DNA of 64,000 nt from Ammoniphilus oxalaticus (GCF_003609605.1 NZ_MCHY01000008.1:434001-498000), one strand, 5' to 3'. Positions 28,918-39,374 are shown, counted from the stretch's first letter. Made by a program: numbers and translations. The notes: generated by a model not told the origin, from the sequence alone.

Positions 28918-28956
28918 AAAACGTACAGGAGCCAATCCCCTGCGCGTTTTTTGTTT
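28918..28956 (+). terminator. Rho-independent terminator after rbgA
   Basis: AAAACGTACAGG pairs with CCTGCGCGTTTT (central TAC/GCG mismatch) and is followed by a T-rich stretch. Confidence 0.65.
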
Positions 28957-29038
28957 TTGCCGGGATCATCTCTATGTTCGGCGCCACACCTCTGTCAAAT
29001 ACATAGATTGAGCGCCCTATAGGAAGGAACGAGAACGA

Positions 29039-29815
29039 ATGAACTCGATACATACGATGACGATCAAGGAAATAAAAGAATTTATCGATAATCAGCAGCT
29101 CGAGCAGCAAACAGAACAAGCATTGGCTACCGATTCGCGCGTTGGTGTTCGACGTTTATTAGAACAATATCAGAGACGCAGGCGGCGGGAGCGGCAACTC
29201 CAGGAACAATGGGAGCAAATGCGCATTCATGAATTGGAGCTTAAGCAACGAGGATACGCATATATCGCGGGGATGGATGAGGTCGGTCGTGGGCCATTGG
29301 CGGGCCCCGTTGTCGCCGCGGCGGTGATCCTACCCGATAATTTTTATTTGATAGGATTGAATGACTCGAAGCAGCTTGCTCCGCAAGTAAGAGAAAATTT
29401 TTATGATGTGATTGTGGAACAGGCGATTGCCTATACGGTTTGCTTCGCTGATGCCCAGACGATCGATCAAATGAATATTCATCAAGCCACGCAACAAACG
29501 ATGAGAGACTGTATCGCGCAATTAGAACCTCGTCCAGAGATCTGTCTTGTTGATGGTCGTCCTGTCAGCCAGCTTGGCGTTGAACAGCGACCGATTGTTG
29601 GTGGAGATAGCAAAAGTATTTCCATTTCCGCCGCTTCAATCATTGCCAAGGTGACGAGAGACCGCTGGATGATCCAAGCGCACGAAACATATCCCGTATA
29701 TGGATTTGCTCAAAACATGGGTTATGGTACTGCAGAGCATCTGAATGCCTTAGAAAAGTACGGCCCATGTCCGTTGCACCGTAAAACGTTCGGCGTTGTG
29801 AAGGAGTATGCGTAA
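29039..29815 (+). CDS. rnhB: Ribonuclease HII
   Basis: Removes ribonucleotides from DNA and RNA-DNA hybrids. It has 258 aa; a helical N-terminal extension of about 70 residues typical of Bacilli precedes the catalytic core. The active-site motif GMDEVGRGPLAGP carries Asp80 and Glu81 and the G-R-G loop. Its TAA overlaps the ATG of yraN. Confidence 0.96.
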   Translation: MNSIHTMTIKEIKEFIDNQQLEQQTEQALATDSRVGVRRLLEQYQRRRRRERQLQEQWEQMRIHELELKQRGYAYIAGMDEVGRGPLAGPVVAAAVILPDNFYLIGLNDSKQLAPQVRENFYDVIVEQAIAYTVCFADAQTIDQMNIHQATQQTMRDCIAQLEPRPEICLVDGRPVSQLGVEQRPIVGGDSKSISISAASIIAKVTRDRWMIQAHETYPVYGFAQNMGYGTAEHLNALEKYGPCPLHRKTFGVVKEYA

Positions 29816-30177
29816 TGGAAAGTTTGTCGAGCTATGAATTAGGGCAGTGGGGTGAAGAAGTCGCTACCCGATTTTTAGAACAAAGAGGTTATGAAATTAT
29901 ACAACGGAATGCCCGCTTACTGCGTCGCGAGGTCGATATTATTGCGAAACAATCGGGGACGATCGTATTTGTGGAAGTGAAGACGCGCGCAAGCCTACGT
30001 TACGGTAGTGGTTTAGAAGCGGTTGATCGACGTAAACAAAATCGATTGATCCAAGCGGCTAAAGCTTATCTTGGGCAAGGAGATACAATTCGCTTTGATG
30101 TAATTTCCATTTTGATGGATCCTGCGAGTAAACAGGCTCGTCAGATTCGCCATATTCGAAACGCTTTTACTTGTTAA
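29815..30177 (+). CDS. yraN: YraN/UPF0102 family nuclease-fold protein
   Basis: 120 aa with a PD-(D/E)XK-like core: Glu15, Asp41 (REVDIIA) and the E-V-K motif at 54-56 (FVEVKTR). The biochemical role is not established; the fold suggests nucleic-acid cleavage. It overlaps rnhB by one base (TAATG). The pair rnhB-yraN is widely conserved. Confidence 0.9.
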   Translation: MESLSSYELGQWGEEVATRFLEQRGYEIIQRNARLLRREVDIIAKQSGTIVFVEVKTRASLRYGSGLEAVDRRKQNRLIQAAKAYLGQGDTIRFDVISILMDPASKQARQIRHIRNAFTC

Positions 30178-30308
30178 ATGAGAAGAAAGTTTAGATTTCA
30201 ATGATATGACGTTAAATTAGGCGGAAAAATGGGGATTTGCCTTACTTCATTCGGCAATCTTGCCGCGTATATTAATAGTGTACTCGACGCGAAAGACTCC
30301 TCCATCTG

Positions 30309-30339
30309 GCCCTCATCATTACGATGAGGGCTTTTTTTT
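30309..30339 (+). terminator. Strong Rho-independent terminator
   Basis: GCCCTCATC and GATGAGGGC form a perfect 9-bp stem with a 5-nt loop, followed by eight T residues. It lies about 130 nt after yraN. The stretch between holds only a short inverted repeat (CGGCAA-TC-TTGCCG, 30252-30265) and no gene. Confidence 0.9.
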
Positions 30340-30356
30340 ATGAATATATATTCGAT

Positions 30357-30386
30357 GTAAAAATAAAACCCACCCTTACGGATGGG
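30357..30386 (-). terminator. Rho-independent terminator of sda
   Basis: On the minus strand CCCATCC pairs with GGGTGGG (one wobble) around a GTAA loop that contains the sda stop, followed by a T-rich tract. Confidence 0.75.
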
Positions 30387-30513
30387 CTAATTGCAAATCG
30401 AGTTCGCGATGCTTGATTTCACTTAACAGGAGGTCGATAAAATCTTTATCTAAACCGAGGTTGACTGACTTACGATAAGCATCGATTAAGGCATCATCAC
30501 TTAATAGTTTCAT
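30376..30513 (-). CDS. sda: Sporulation checkpoint inhibitor Sda
   Basis: 45-aa helical hairpin protein that blocks sporulation kinases (KinA/KinB) when replication is disturbed. The sequence closely follows B. subtilis Sda: MKLLSDDALIDAYRKSV at the start and a second helix with DKDFIDLLLSEIKHREL. GAGGGG lies 7 nt before the ATG; longer upstream frames have no site. A sigma-A promoter and a cluster of DnaA boxes stand directly upstream, the arrangement known from B. subtilis where DnaA activates sda. Confidence 0.92.
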   Translation of the reverse strand: MKLLSDDALIDAYRKSVNLGLDKDFIDLLLSEIKHRELDLQLAHP

Positions 30514-30544
30514 AGTATTACCCCTCGTTTTGATAGTTTCCCAT

Positions 30545-30573
30545 ATTATAGCATCGAATAAAAAACAGAACAA
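30545..30573 (-). promoter_or_regulatory. Sigma-A promoter of sda
   Basis: On the minus strand TTGTTC, a 17-bp spacer and TATAAT with an extended TGC just before the -10. The nearest DnaA box begins nine bases upstream of the -35. Confidence 0.75.
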
Positions 30574-30581
30574 CCGTTCGA

Positions 30582-30681
30582 TTATCCACAAATAGCTGTG
30601 CATAAACTGGGGATAGTCTGTGGGAACATGTGGAAACGTGTCGATTTCATTAAGGGGACCGTGTGGTTAACGTTATCCACA
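30582..30681. promoter_or_regulatory. DnaA-box cluster upstream of sda
   Basis: Three exact DnaA boxes (TTATNCACA) lie within 100 bp: TTATCCACA at 30582-30590 and 30673-30681, and TTATGCACA on the minus strand at 30597-30605. A box with one mismatch (minus strand, 30662-30670) and two weaker ones (30619-30627, 30629-30637) fill the gap. No dnaA or dnaN gene is near, so this reads as regulation of sda, not as an origin. Confidence 0.85.
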
Positions 30682-30694
30682 GGCGTTAAAAACG

Positions 30695-32206
30695 TCAAGA
30701 AAATTTTTTTTCTAATGTTTTAAATTGGACTGCTTCGGCGATATCCGCGGCTGAAATCTGTTCACGGGCCGCTAAATCTGCGATTGTGCGCGCTAGTTTT
30801 AAAATACGGTGATGGGAACGATGACTTAGGTGAAATTGTTGATAGACCGCATGGAGTAATTTTTGGGCATCGGGAGTAAGCGGGCAAAATTGTTTCAGTT
30901 CAAGCGGAGACATATCGGCGTTTCTTCGAATCGGTAAATCTTTGAAGCGCGCTTCTTGCCGTTGCGCAGCCTCCACTACGCGTTGCTGAATCGTTTGTGA
31001 GCTTTCTGTTATTTGAGGCGTGGTGTCGAGGAACTCTTTTGGTTCTAAGCGGGCGACTTCAAGTTGAATATCGAATCGATCGAGTAACGGTCCTGAAATT
31101 TTGCGTTGATAACGGGCGACCATCGCAGGTGTACAATGGCACGGGTGCAGTTCGTCTTCAAATCCAAAGTAGCCGCAAGGACAGGGGTTCATGCTCGCAA
31201 TTAAGATGAACGAGGCGGGTAGTGTGATGTTAGAACGATGGCGATGCAGTTCGATACGTCGTTCTTCGAGAGGTTGGCGCAGCAGATCAAGGGTACGTCT
31301 TGAAAACTCACAAAATTCATCTAAAAATAAGACACCATGATGCGCTAACGTCAATTCGCCTGGACGAATATATTGCCCTCCGCCAATCATTCCAGCGGGT
31401 GTAATAAAGTGATGGGGCGCGCGGAAAGGACGAGCTGGCGTATCGTAATTGATTTCTTTTCCCGCTGCACTGTAAATTTTGATGACATTGATCCATTCAT
31501 CGTCGCTTAACGGCGGCAATATGGAGGGCAAAGCGGTGGCCAGCATTGTTTTACCCGTGCCAGGTGGCCCAATCAATAGGGCGTTGTGGGCTCCGGCCGC
31601 GGCGACTTCAAGACTTCTTTTAGCCTGATAATGACCAGTAATATGTTCAAAAAGATAGGGATAATCAATGGGTTGAAAGGAATGAGAAGTTTGAAAAGAT
31701 TTGTGGCGGAAAACGAGCGGGAATTTTTTCAGATGGGAAAGAGGGTAAACGGCGAGACCGCTCAACGAGGCTTCAAATGCATTTTCGGGAGGAACGACGA
31801 CTCGTTTAAAGCCTTGTTCTTTAGCTGAAAGGGCCATCGGTAGAACCCCTTGGGTCGGTTTGAGCTGACCATCCAGCGACAGCTCTCCAATTAGCATTGT
31901 TTTTTTCAATAACGTATTGGGCCATTGGCCAGATACGATCAAAATACTGACAGCGACGGCGAGATCGAATGAGGGACCTTGTTTGCGAAGATTAGCGGGG
32001 GCGAGGTTAATTGTGATGCGGCCTAAAGGAAACGAAAAACCACTATTTTTAATCGCTGCTCGGACACGCTCTTTAGATTCTCGCACGGCGGAATCAGGCA
32101 GGCCAACAAGCGAATATTGGGGTAAACCTTTCGACAAATCGGCCTGAACTTCGACCATAAATCCTTCAATTCCAGAAACACCAGCGCTATACGTTTGAAA
32201 GAACAC
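30695..32206 (-). CDS. yifB: YifB family Mg-chelatase-like AAA+ ATPase
   Basis: 503 aa from a GTG with GGAGGTGG seven nt upstream; homologues begin at this point (FFQTYSAGVSGIEG). An N-terminal Lon-protease-like fold (about 1-170) is followed by an AAA+ module with Walker A GPPGTGKT (213-220) and a cysteine-rich insert (NPCPCGYFG). Often annotated ComM; in transformable Gram-negatives ComM is a branch-migration helicase, but the role in Bacilli is unclear. It lies on the minus strand with sda, interrupting the otherwise plus-strand run. Confidence 0.92.
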   Translation of the reverse strand: MFFQTYSAGVSGIEGFMVEVQADLSKGLPQYSLVGLPDSAVRESKERVRAAIKNSGFSFPLGRITINLAPANLRKQGPSFDLAVAVSILIVSGQWPNTLLKKTMLIGELSLDGQLKPTQGVLPMALSAKEQGFKRVVVPPENAFEASLSGLAVYPLSHLKKFPLVFRHKSFQTSHSFQPIDYPYLFEHITGHYQAKRSLEVAAAGAHNALLIGPPGTGKTMLATALPSILPPLSDDEWINVIKIYSAAGKEINYDTPARPFRAPHHFITPAGMIGGGQYIRPGELTLAHHGVLFLDEFCEFSRRTLDLLRQPLEERRIELHRHRSNITLPASFILIASMNPCPCGYFGFEDELHPCHCTPAMVARYQRKISGPLLDRFDIQLEVARLEPKEFLDTTPQITESSQTIQQRVVEAAQRQEARFKDLPIRRNADMSPLELKQFCPLTPDAQKLLHAVYQQFHLSHRSHHRILKLARTIADLAAREQISAADIAEAVQFKTLEKKFS

Positions 32207-32339
32207 GGAAGAACCACCTCCAAATAGATTAAACGCGCTTATATATAGAAGATTTCGGCAAAAACAAGCTATTTCCTGCATAGACTTTTAACTAAATTAA
32301 GAATTTATCTTTTTTATAAGTGAAGGGGGAGGATGGACT

Positions 32340-33500
32340 ATGAATATCCATGAATATCAAGCAAAAGCGCTGCTTCATGAATATGGTGTGGCGACGCCGC
32401 GGGGAAAAGCGGCTTTTACGGTTGAAGAGGCAGTGGAAGTGGCCCGAATGTTGGACGTTGAAAAATATGTCGTAAAAGCTCAAATACATGCGGGGGGGCG
32501 TGGGAAGGGAGGCGGCATCAAAATCGCTGACAATCTAGATCAGGTTCGGGAATACGCCGCGCAATTGTTAGGAAAAAAGTTGATAACCCCCCAAACGGAT
32601 CCGCAAGGGAAGCAAGTGAATCGGCTGCTTATTGAAGAGGGCTGTCAGATTCAAAAGGAATACTACCTCGGATTAGTGATTGACCGCGGCTCAGGCCGAG
32701 TGACGATGATGGCCTCTGAGGAAGGCGGGATGGACATAGAAGAAGTAGCGGCTCGGGCGCCAGAAAAAATTTTAAAAGAAATAATTGACCCAACCGTCGG
32801 GTTACTGCCATTTCAAGCGCGTAGACTTGCCTACAAGTTAAACATTCCGTTGCCGTCGATTCAACAAGCGGCCGCTGCGATGACTCGTTTATATGAGCTC
32901 TTTATCGATAAAGATTGTTTAATCGCGGAAATTAATCCGCTCGTTCTTACGCGGCAGGGAGACATCATTGCCTTGGATGTCAAACTGAATATAGACGATA
33001 ACGCCCTTTTTCGACAACGGGAGATCGTCGCATTGCGTGATTTAGATGAAGAAGATCCGAAAGAGATTGAAGCGTCGCAATTTGATTTGAATTATATTGC
33101 TTTGGACGGAAATATCGGCTGTATGGTCAACGGAGCGGGCTTGGCGATGGCAACAATGGATATCATTCAATTTTATGGCGGACAACCGGCTAACTTTCTT
33201 GATGTTGGCGGCGGGGCGAGCGCGGAGCGGGTGACAGAGGCGTTTAAATTGATACTGTCGGACCCAAAGGTCAAGGGGATTTTTGTCAATATTTTTGGAG
33301 GAATTATGCAGTGCGATGTGATCGCGACAGGAATCGTTAATGCTGTCGAACAAACCAAACTCAACCGACCGCTGGTCGTTCGTTTAGAAGGAACAAATGT
33401 CGAACTCGGTAAGCGGATTTTAGGAGAATCAGGTTTAAACATTGTCGCGGCGGATTCGATGGCGGACGGAGCGAAGCAAATCGTATCGTTAGTAAACTGA
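32340..33500 (+). CDS. sucC: Succinate-CoA ligase, beta subunit
   Basis: TCA-cycle enzyme forming succinate and ATP from succinyl-CoA. It has 386 aa, an ATP-grasp N-terminal half ([27 protein letters not shown]) and a CoA-ligase C-terminal half ([11 protein letters not shown]). GGGAGG precedes the ATG. It forms a two-gene unit with sucD, as in B. subtilis. Confidence 0.98.
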   Translation: MNIHEYQAKALLHEYGVATPRGKAAFTVEEAVEVARMLDVEKYVVKAQIHAGGRGKGGGIKIADNLDQVREYAAQLLGKKLITPQTDPQGKQVNRLLIEEGCQIQKEYYLGLVIDRGSGRVTMMASEEGGMDIEEVAARAPEKILKEIIDPTVGLLPFQARRLAYKLNIPLPSIQQAAAAMTRLYELFIDKDCLIAEINPLVLTRQGDIIALDVKLNIDDNALFRQREIVALRDLDEEDPKEIEASQFDLNYIALDGNIGCMVNGAGLAMATMDIIQFYGGQPANFLDVGGGASAERVTEAFKLILSDPKVKGIFVNIFGGIMQCDVIATGIVNAVEQTKLNRPLVVRLEGTNVELGKRILGESGLNIVAADSMADGAKQIVSLVN

Positions 33501-33517
33501 AGGGATGGATGGGATAT

Positions 33518-34423
33518 ATGGCGATTTTAATTGATCGAGATACAAAAATTATAACGCAAGGGATTACGGGCGCGACAGGGCTGTTTCATGCAAAAGGTTG
33601 TTTAGAATATGGGGCGAAAATGGTCGGAGGCACGAGTCCGCGCAAAGGCGGTACAATCATCGATGGTTTTCCTGTTTGGAATACGGTTGGGGAAGCGGTC
33701 GTTGCGACAGGGGCCACTGCTTCCGTTGTATATGTCGCTCCTCCGTTTGCCGCAGATGCGATCATGGAAGCAGTGGACGCGGAACTGGAGCTGGTTGTCT
33801 GCATCACCGAAGGGATTCCTGCCCACGATATGGTCAAAGTAAAGAAATATATGGAAGGGAAGCGTACGCGGTTGATTGGGCCGAATTGCCCAGGCGTGAT
33901 TACGCCTGGGCAATCGAAAATTGGAATCATGCCCGGGTACATTCACGCCCCAGGCAAAGTTGGCATCGTTTCACGCAGTGGAACATTGACCTATGAAGCG
34001 GTGCACCAGCTGACGACACGCGGGATCGGTCAATCTACAGCGGTTGGGATCGGCGGCGACCCTGTGCATGGCATGAATTTTATCGATGTGTTGCGTCTTT
34101 TTAATGATGATCCGGATACAAAAGCGGTGATCATGATTGGGGAAATTGGCGGTATGGCAGAGGAAGAAGCGGCAGAATGGGTCAAGGAAAATATGACCAA
34201 GCCCGTTGTTGGCTTTATCGGCGGCCAGACGGCGCCGCCTGGCAAACGGATGGGTCACGCGGGAGCGATTATTTCAGGCGGAAAAGGAACAGCAGGGGAA
34301 AAAATGCGGGCGCTGGAAGCGAACGGGATTCCAGTCGCAAAAAATCCGGCTGTCATTGGGCAAACGTTAATTGATATGTTGCGGGAAAAAGGATTGCTTG
34401 ATATTTGTCGAACAATTGAGTAG
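33518..34423 (+). CDS. sucD: Succinate-CoA ligase, alpha subunit
   Basis: 301 aa. CoA-binding Rossmann domain ([13 protein letters not shown]), then the phospho-histidine loop with His247 in [15 protein letters not shown]. The ATG giving MAILIDRDT fits homologues; another ATG nine bases earlier has a comparable weak site. It follows sucC by 17 nt. Confidence 0.97.
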   Translation: MAILIDRDTKIITQGITGATGLFHAKGCLEYGAKMVGGTSPRKGGTIIDGFPVWNTVGEAVVATGATASVVYVAPPFAADAIMEAVDAELELVVCITEGIPAHDMVKVKKYMEGKRTRLIGPNCPGVITPGQSKIGIMPGYIHAPGKVGIVSRSGTLTYEAVHQLTTRGIGQSTAVGIGGDPVHGMNFIDVLRLFNDDPDTKAVIMIGEIGGMAEEEAAEWVKENMTKPVVGFIGGQTAPPGKRMGHAGAIISGGKGTAGEKMRALEANGIPVAKNPAVIGQTLIDMLREKGLLDICRTIE

Positions 34424-34432
34424 TCTAATGGG

Positions 34433-34462
34433 GAAGGGGACTTGTTTCATTTCCCCTTCTTT
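34433..34462 (+). terminator. Weak terminator after sucD
   Basis: GAAGGGGA and TCCCCTTC form an 8-bp stem with an 11-nt loop; the tail is T-rich but interrupted by C residues. Confidence 0.5.
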
Positions 34463-34493
34463 CCTCAAATAAACTATAAGGAAGTGATCCTTC

Positions 34494-35588
34494 TTGCAAC
34501 CTCTGCGTCCGAAAGATTGGTTTGTCGCCCTTCGACAAATGCCAGGCATCGGCTATCAAACACTACTCTATTTATTGCCTCACATCCTTGAGTTGCCCCC
34601 AGATGTTGTCTCTCTTCGCTCTGTTTTACCCGCGATTCCAACGATCTCTCCCCATAGAATGCGGACAATCCTCACACTAGAAGCGCCTCAAGTCTATCAA
34701 GTGAAACAATCGCTCTCCGAACGACAAATCGACACGATCACGATTTTTGACGAAGATTATCCGCCATTGTTGCGCGAGATCGATGATCCTCCGCTCATTT
34801 TGTACGCGAAAGGCTCGCGCCAAGCACTTAGCGGACCGACGCTAGCTATTGTTGGAGCCCGCAGACCGAGTAATTACGGAAGACAAGTCGCTTTTCACCT
34901 CGGCTCTGATTTGGCGAACATCGGGTTTACGATCGTCTCTGGCTTGGCCAGAGGAATCGATGCGGAAGCTCATAAAGGCGCGTTGCATCGCGGCGGGAAA
35001 ACAATCGCGGTGCTCGGTTGCGGAGTTGATGTCATCTATCCTTCACAAAATAAAGCATTGTATCATGCTATAACTAAGAATGGTTTAATCCTCTCCGAGT
35101 ATCTTCCAGATCGTCAACCTCATCCTAGATTATTTCCATTGCGCAATCGAATGATCAGCGGGCTTTCGCTCGGAATCACCGTTGTCGAAGCGGCGCTAAG
35201 CAGCGGTTCATTAAACACGGCTAAACACGCCTCTGAACAAAACAGAGATGTGTTTGCGGTGCCAGGACCGATTTCATCACCAGTTAGCCAAGGAGCCAAT
35301 AACCTGATAAGAGATGGGGCCATTCCATTAACAAAAGTAGACGATGTGTTACTGCAATACGAACACCTTGCTTTGCCGCTAGGCGCGCAAGAAATCTCCG
35401 TTGACGAACAACTGACTCGCAATGAAAAGAAGATTTTGGAGATGATAGAGAATACACAGGCAACCGTTGATCAAATCGTCCGCTGCACCTCATTAGGCGT
35501 TCAAGAAGTTACGCAAAGCTTGTTGAATCTGCAGTTGCAAGGAAAGATCCGTCAACTGCCAGGTTGTATGTATGGGAAGGTCCGATAG
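34494..35588 (+). CDS. dprA: DNA processing protein DprA (Smf)
   Basis: Loads RecA on incoming single-stranded DNA during transformation. It has 364 aa. A SAM-like N-terminal region is followed by the Rossmann core with GARRPSNYGR and SGLARGIDAEAHKGAL (DNA-binding groove), and a C-terminal winged helix (TVDQIVRCTSLGVQEV). The start is TTG with AAGGAAG about 9 nt upstream. The sucD-dprA-topA order is the Bacillus order. Confidence 0.95.
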   Translation: MQPLRPKDWFVALRQMPGIGYQTLLYLLPHILELPPDVVSLRSVLPAIPTISPHRMRTILTLEAPQVYQVKQSLSERQIDTITIFDEDYPPLLREIDDPPLILYAKGSRQALSGPTLAIVGARRPSNYGRQVAFHLGSDLANIGFTIVSGLARGIDAEAHKGALHRGGKTIAVLGCGVDVIYPSQNKALYHAITKNGLILSEYLPDRQPHPRLFPLRNRMISGLSLGITVVEAALSSGSLNTAKHASEQNRDVFAVPGPISSPVSQGANNLIRDGAIPLTKVDDVLLQYEHLALPLGAQEISVDEQLTRNEKKILEMIENTQATVDQIVRCTSLGVQEVTQSLLNLQLQGKIRQLPGCMYGKVR

Positions 35589-35652
35589 CTGTTTGCGGAG
35601 CTTCGATTCTCGTAAGTTCTGGCAGCATCTCGGTAACGTCCAAGTGATAGAA

Positions 35653-35682
35653 TTGACAAATGGAGTCCGCATATTCAATAAT
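35653..35682 (+). promoter_or_regulatory. Sigma-A promoter of topA
   Basis: A perfect TTGACA (35653-35658) followed at 17-18 bp by CAATAA/AATAAT. It lies about 65 nt before the topA start. Confidence 0.5.
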
Positions 35683-35745
35683 AGGGAAGAATTAGCCACA
35701 ACATACACAAGGTGTGGTTAAAAGTTGGGAAAGGGGGAGGACATG

Positions 35746-37827
35746 ATGGCAGAAGCCCTAGTAATTGTAGAGTCTCCCGCAAAAGCAAAGACAATTGGGA
35801 AATATTTAGGAAAAAAATATATTGTGAAAGCGTCGATGGGACACGTGCGCGATTTGCCAAAGAGTCAAATGGGTGTTCAGGTGGAAGAAGGTTTTGAGCC
35901 TAAATACATTACGATTCGAGGTAAAGGGGATGTGCTGAAGGAACTGCGCAGCGCCGCAAAAAAAGTGAAAAAGATCTATCTCGCGGCTGACCCCGATCGC
36001 GAAGGGGAAGCAATTGCCTGGCATTTATCACACAGCTTAAAAATGGATCAAGATGAAGCCTGTCGAGTTGTGTTTAATGAAATTACGAAGCAGGCCGTTA
36101 AAGACGCCTTTAAAAATCCGCGCAAAATCAATATGGATTTAGTGAATGCTCAGCAAGCTCGTAGAATACTCGATCGGCTTGTTGGTTACAATATTAGCCC
36201 GTTATTATGGAAAAAGGTTAAAAAAGGGTTAAGCGCGGGACGTGTGCAATCTGTTGCAGTCAAAATGATTATCGATCGGGAGAATGAGATCAAAAGTTTC
36301 ATCCCTGAAGAATACTGGTCGTTAACCGCCTTTTTAAAAGCGAGCACTGGTGAGGTTTTTGAATCGAGGTTTTACGGCATTGAGGGAACGAAGACAGACA
36401 TTCACTCTGAAGATGAAGTCAAGGCGATACTCGAACAGATTGGCGACGCGCCATTTGTGATCAAAGACATCAAAAAGAGAGAGCGAAGAAGAAATCCAGC
36501 TCCTCCATTTACAACGAGCTCGTTGCAACAGGAAGCGGCTCGAAAACTGAATTTCCGCGCATCGAAGACGATGATGGTCGCCCAACAGTTGTATGAAGGG
36601 ATTGATCTTGGCGGCAGACAGGGCACGGTTGGCTTAATCACATACATGAGAACGGACTCCACGCGCGTTAGTCAAACCGCGGTGGATGAAGCGAAAGCGT
36701 ATATTACCGAAACGTATGGCCAGGAATTTGCCTTGGCCCAAGGTAGAACACATGCCAAACGGGGGAACACGCAAGATGCCCACGAGGCTGTGCGTCCGAC
36801 ATCTATCTTGCATTCGCCGGATTCGTTGAAAAGTGTATTAAGCCGTGATCAGTTGCGTCTGTATCGATTAATTTGGGAGCGGTTTGTCGCTAGTCAAATG
36901 GCCTCGGCGATCATGGATACGATGCGTGTGACGATTCAAGCCGGGGAGGCGACATTTAGAGCAAATGGCTCAAAAGTGAAATTTTTAGGATTTATGAAAG
37001 TGTACGTTGAAGGCAGCGATGACGGCGCCTCTGAAGAGAGGGACAACATTTTGCCGACGCTCAATGAGGGTGAAACAGTGGCTGTGGACAATCTGGATCC
37101 GAAACAGCACTTCACGCAACCGCCGCCGCGCTATTCTGAAGCCAGATTGGTTCGGACGCTTGAGGAACTGGGCATTGGTCGACCGAGCACATTCGCTCCG
37201 ACACTGGAAACGATCCAGCGTAGAGGGTATGTGGCTTTGGATGAACGTCGTTTTATCCCGACGGAACTGGGTGAAATCGTGATCGAACTCATGTCCGAGT
37301 TTTTCCCTGAAATATTGGATCCGACATTTACCGCGAAAATGGAAGATGAGTTGGATTTTATTGAAGAAGGAAAAGCAGATTGGGTGAACGTGCTTGATGA
37401 CTTTTACAAAGGCTTTGAAACACGTCTTGAAGTCGCCGAAAAGCATATGAAAGAAGTCGAGATTGAGGACGAAATTGCCGATGAAAACTGTGAAAAGTGC
37501 GGCAAGCATATGGTTTATAAACTGGGTCGCTTTGGGAAGTTTCTCGCTTGCTCAGGATTTCCGGATTGTAGAAATACAAAGGCGATTTTAAAAGAAACAG
37601 GGGTTGCTTGTCCAAAGTGCGAAGGCATGATCGTTGAGCGAAAGACGAAGAAACGACGCACTTTCTACGGATGCAATCAATATCCGGGATGTGAATTTGT
37701 CTCTTGGGATAAACCAATCGAGCGAAAATGCCCGAAATGCGCGTCAATGCTCGTTGAGAAGAAAGGTAAGAAAAAGTCGGTCAACGTAAAGTGTTCGGCT
37801 TGTGACTATGAGGAAGAAGCGAATTAA
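35746..37827 (+). CDS. topA: DNA topoisomerase I
   Basis: Relaxes negative supercoils. It has 693 aa, almost the B. subtilis length, from the second of two adjacent ATGs, which has GGGGGAGG 5 nt upstream. The TOPRIM domain has Glu9 (VESPAKAK) and DPDREGE (82-88). The catalytic tyrosine is Tyr300 in ITYMRTDST. The C-terminus has three CxxC zinc ribbons of the topoisomerase type (CEKC...CSGFPDC, CPKC...CNQYPGC, CPKC...CSAC). Confidence 0.98.
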   Translation: MAEALVIVESPAKAKTIGKYLGKKYIVKASMGHVRDLPKSQMGVQVEEGFEPKYITIRGKGDVLKELRSAAKKVKKIYLAADPDREGEAIAWHLSHSLKMDQDEACRVVFNEITKQAVKDAFKNPRKINMDLVNAQQARRILDRLVGYNISPLLWKKVKKGLSAGRVQSVAVKMIIDRENEIKSFIPEEYWSLTAFLKASTGEVFESRFYGIEGTKTDIHSEDEVKAILEQIGDAPFVIKDIKKRERRRNPAPPFTTSSLQQEAARKLNFRASKTMMVAQQLYEGIDLGGRQGTVGLITYMRTDSTRVSQTAVDEAKAYITETYGQEFALAQGRTHAKRGNTQDAHEAVRPTSILHSPDSLKSVLSRDQLRLYRLIWERFVASQMASAIMDTMRVTIQAGEATFRANGSKVKFLGFMKVYVEGSDDGASEERDNILPTLNEGETVAVDNLDPKQHFTQPPPRYSEARLVRTLEELGIGRPSTFAPTLETIQRRGYVALDERRFIPTELGEIVIELMSEFFPEILDPTFTAKMEDELDFIEEGKADWVNVLDDFYKGFETRLEVAEKHMKEVEIEDEIADENCEKCGKHMVYKLGRFGKFLACSGFPDCRNTKAILKETGVACPKCEGMIVERKTKKRRTFYGCNQYPGCEFVSWDKPIERKCPKCASMLVEKKGKKKSVNVKCSACDYEEEAN

Positions 37828-37844
37828 ATTATAAAAAATTGATT

Positions 37845-37887
37845 AACAGCGGTTGAACCCGAATAAATGGGGACAACCGTTGTTTGA
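37845..37887 (+). terminator. Hairpin terminator after topA
   Basis: AACAGCGGTTG pairs with CAACCGTTGTT over 11 bp, with an inner CCC/GGG extension; only three T residues follow. Confidence 0.5.
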
Positions 37888-37963
37888 TGAAGGCCTAAAG
37901 GACAACTGTCGCATCAAGTTTCGGGCAGTATAATTGACACGTAGTGAATGAAGGAGTAATGCA

Positions 37964-39271
37964 ATGGAAAAGGTTACAGTTGTCGGCGCTGGCTTGGCCG
38001 GTAGTGAGGCCGCATGGCAGATTGCTAATAGCGGAGTGGAAGTTACATTATATGAAATGAGACCGATTAAGCAGACACCCGCGCACCATACCGATCAATT
38101 TGCCGAATTAGTTTGCAGTAATTCGTTGCGGGCCGATTCATTGGCGAATGCGGTAGGTATTTTGAAGGAAGAGATGCGCCATTTGGATTCAGTTATTATT
38201 CGTTCAGCAGACTCTTGTTCTGTGCCAGCGGGCGGGGCGCTAGCTGTGGACCGTCACGAATTTGCGGCCGCGGTTACAACGGCTGTTCGCAATCACCCGC
38301 TAATCACGGTGATCAACGAGGAAATAGACGAAATTCCCGATGGGATTTGTATTATCGCGACGGGACCGCTCACCTCGCCGACTCTCTCCCAGAAATTAAA
38401 GGAGATGACAGGGGAAGAGTACTTTTATTTTTATGACGCTGCGGCCCCCATCATTGAGAAAGAAACGATTGATATGGACAAGGTGTTTAGGGCGTCACGC
38501 TATGATAAAGGTGAAGCCGCTTATTTAAACTGTCCAATGACAAAGGAAGAATTCGACGCTTTTTATGACGCGTTGATTACGGCAGAGGTTGTCCCTTTGA
38601 AAGAGTTTGAGAAGGAACTGTACTTCGAGGGGTGTATGCCAGTTGAAGAAATCGCCCGCCGCGGCCCGCAAACGTTAACATTTGGACCGATGAAACCTGT
38701 TGGACTAACGGACCCGCGAACTGGTAAACAACCTTATGCTGTCGTACAATTGCGACAAGATAATAGCGCGGGAACACTGTTTAATATCGTTGGTTTTCAA
38801 ACACACCTAAAGTGGGGCGACCAGAAAAGGGTGATTCAAATGATTCCAGGTTTAGAACAAGCGGAAATTATTCGCTACGGAGTCATGCATCGGAACACTT
38901 TTATCAATAGTCCGCGCTTGTTAGAGCCTACTTACCAATACCGTCGCAAACAGACGCTCCTTTTTGCGGGGCAAATGACGGGCGTCGAAGGTTACGTGGA
39001 GTCAGCGGCCTCAGGGCTTGTCGCTGGATTGAACGCCGCGCGTCTGGCGCAAGGTCAGGAACCGCTTATCTTTCCGAATGAAACAGCTTTAGGAAGTCTT
39101 GCTAACTATATTACAACAGCTAATCCAGATAACTTTCAACCGATGAATGTAAACTTTGGTTTATTCCCCCCGTTAGAAAAACGAATCCGAAATAAGCAAG
39201 CGAGATATGAACAAATCGCGAACAGAGCGCTTGAAACAATTCAGAATTTTGTCGTAAAGGAAGACAACTAA
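37964..39271 (+). CDS. trmFO: Methylenetetrahydrofolate-tRNA-(uracil54-C5)-methyltransferase TrmFO
   Basis: Folate- and FAD-dependent enzyme that makes ribothymidine 54 in the T loop. It has 435 aa with FAD motif [13 protein letters not shown] at the N-terminus and the GID-family stretch [22 protein letters not shown] (37929-37934) lies about 30 nt upstream, but the -35 is poor. In B. subtilis codV (xerC) follows trmFO; here it does not. Confidence 0.97.
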   Translation: MEKVTVVGAGLAGSEAAWQIANSGVEVTLYEMRPIKQTPAHHTDQFAELVCSNSLRADSLANAVGILKEEMRHLDSVIIRSADSCSVPAGGALAVDRHEFAAAVTTAVRNHPLITVINEEIDEIPDGICIIATGPLTSPTLSQKLKEMTGEEYFYFYDAAAPIIEKETIDMDKVFRASRYDKGEAAYLNCPMTKEEFDAFYDALITAEVVPLKEFEKELYFEGCMPVEEIARRGPQTLTFGPMKPVGLTDPRTGKQPYAVVQLRQDNSAGTLFNIVGFQTHLKWGDQKRVIQMIPGLEQAEIIRYGVMHRNTFINSPRLLEPTYQYRRKQTLLFAGQMTGVEGYVESAASGLVAGLNAARLAQGQEPLIFPNETALGSLANYITTANPDNFQPMNVNFGLFPPLEKRIRNKQARYEQIANRALETIQNFVVKEDN

Positions 39272-39272
39272 G

Positions 39273-39302
39273 TTGCCAATGTAGCCCGAAATATGATAAA
39301 AT
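39273..39302 (+). promoter_or_regulatory. Possible promoter before hslV
   Basis: TTGCCA (39273-39278), an 18-bp spacer and TAAAAT (39297-39302), starting just after the trmFO stop. It would give hslV-hslU-codY a leader of about 175 nt. Confidence 0.45.
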
Positions 39303-39318
39303 TTATTACGTTAAGAGA

Positions 39319-39374
39319 GGGAGCTGTAACACACAGCTCCCATTTGTTGGGTTGTCCGTCTTTTTTCTAGCTGT
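39319..39374 (+). promoter_or_regulatory. Attenuator-like structure in the hslV leader
   Basis: A perfect 9-bp hairpin, GGGAGCTGT-AACAC-ACAGCTCCC (39319-39341), lacks an immediate T tract; six T residues come 20 nt later (39361-39366). A second copy of AGCTGT (39369-39374) could compete for ACAGCT. It may be a terminator for trmFO or a regulated leader; the sequence alone does not decide. Confidence 0.45.

Noticed and set aside
30582-30681. Possible replication origin because of many DnaA boxes
   Set aside because: No dnaA, dnaN or other origin genes nearby and no extended AT-rich unwinding region. The cluster sits exactly upstream of the sda promoter, a known DnaA-controlled gene.
33598-33996. 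Several overlapping open frames inside sucD
   Set aside because: Produced by the GC-rich third positions of sucD; none has a ribosome site or family match.
36985-37509. 174-codon open frame antisense to topA
   Set aside because: Lies wholly within topA, has no ribosome site and encodes nothing recognisable.
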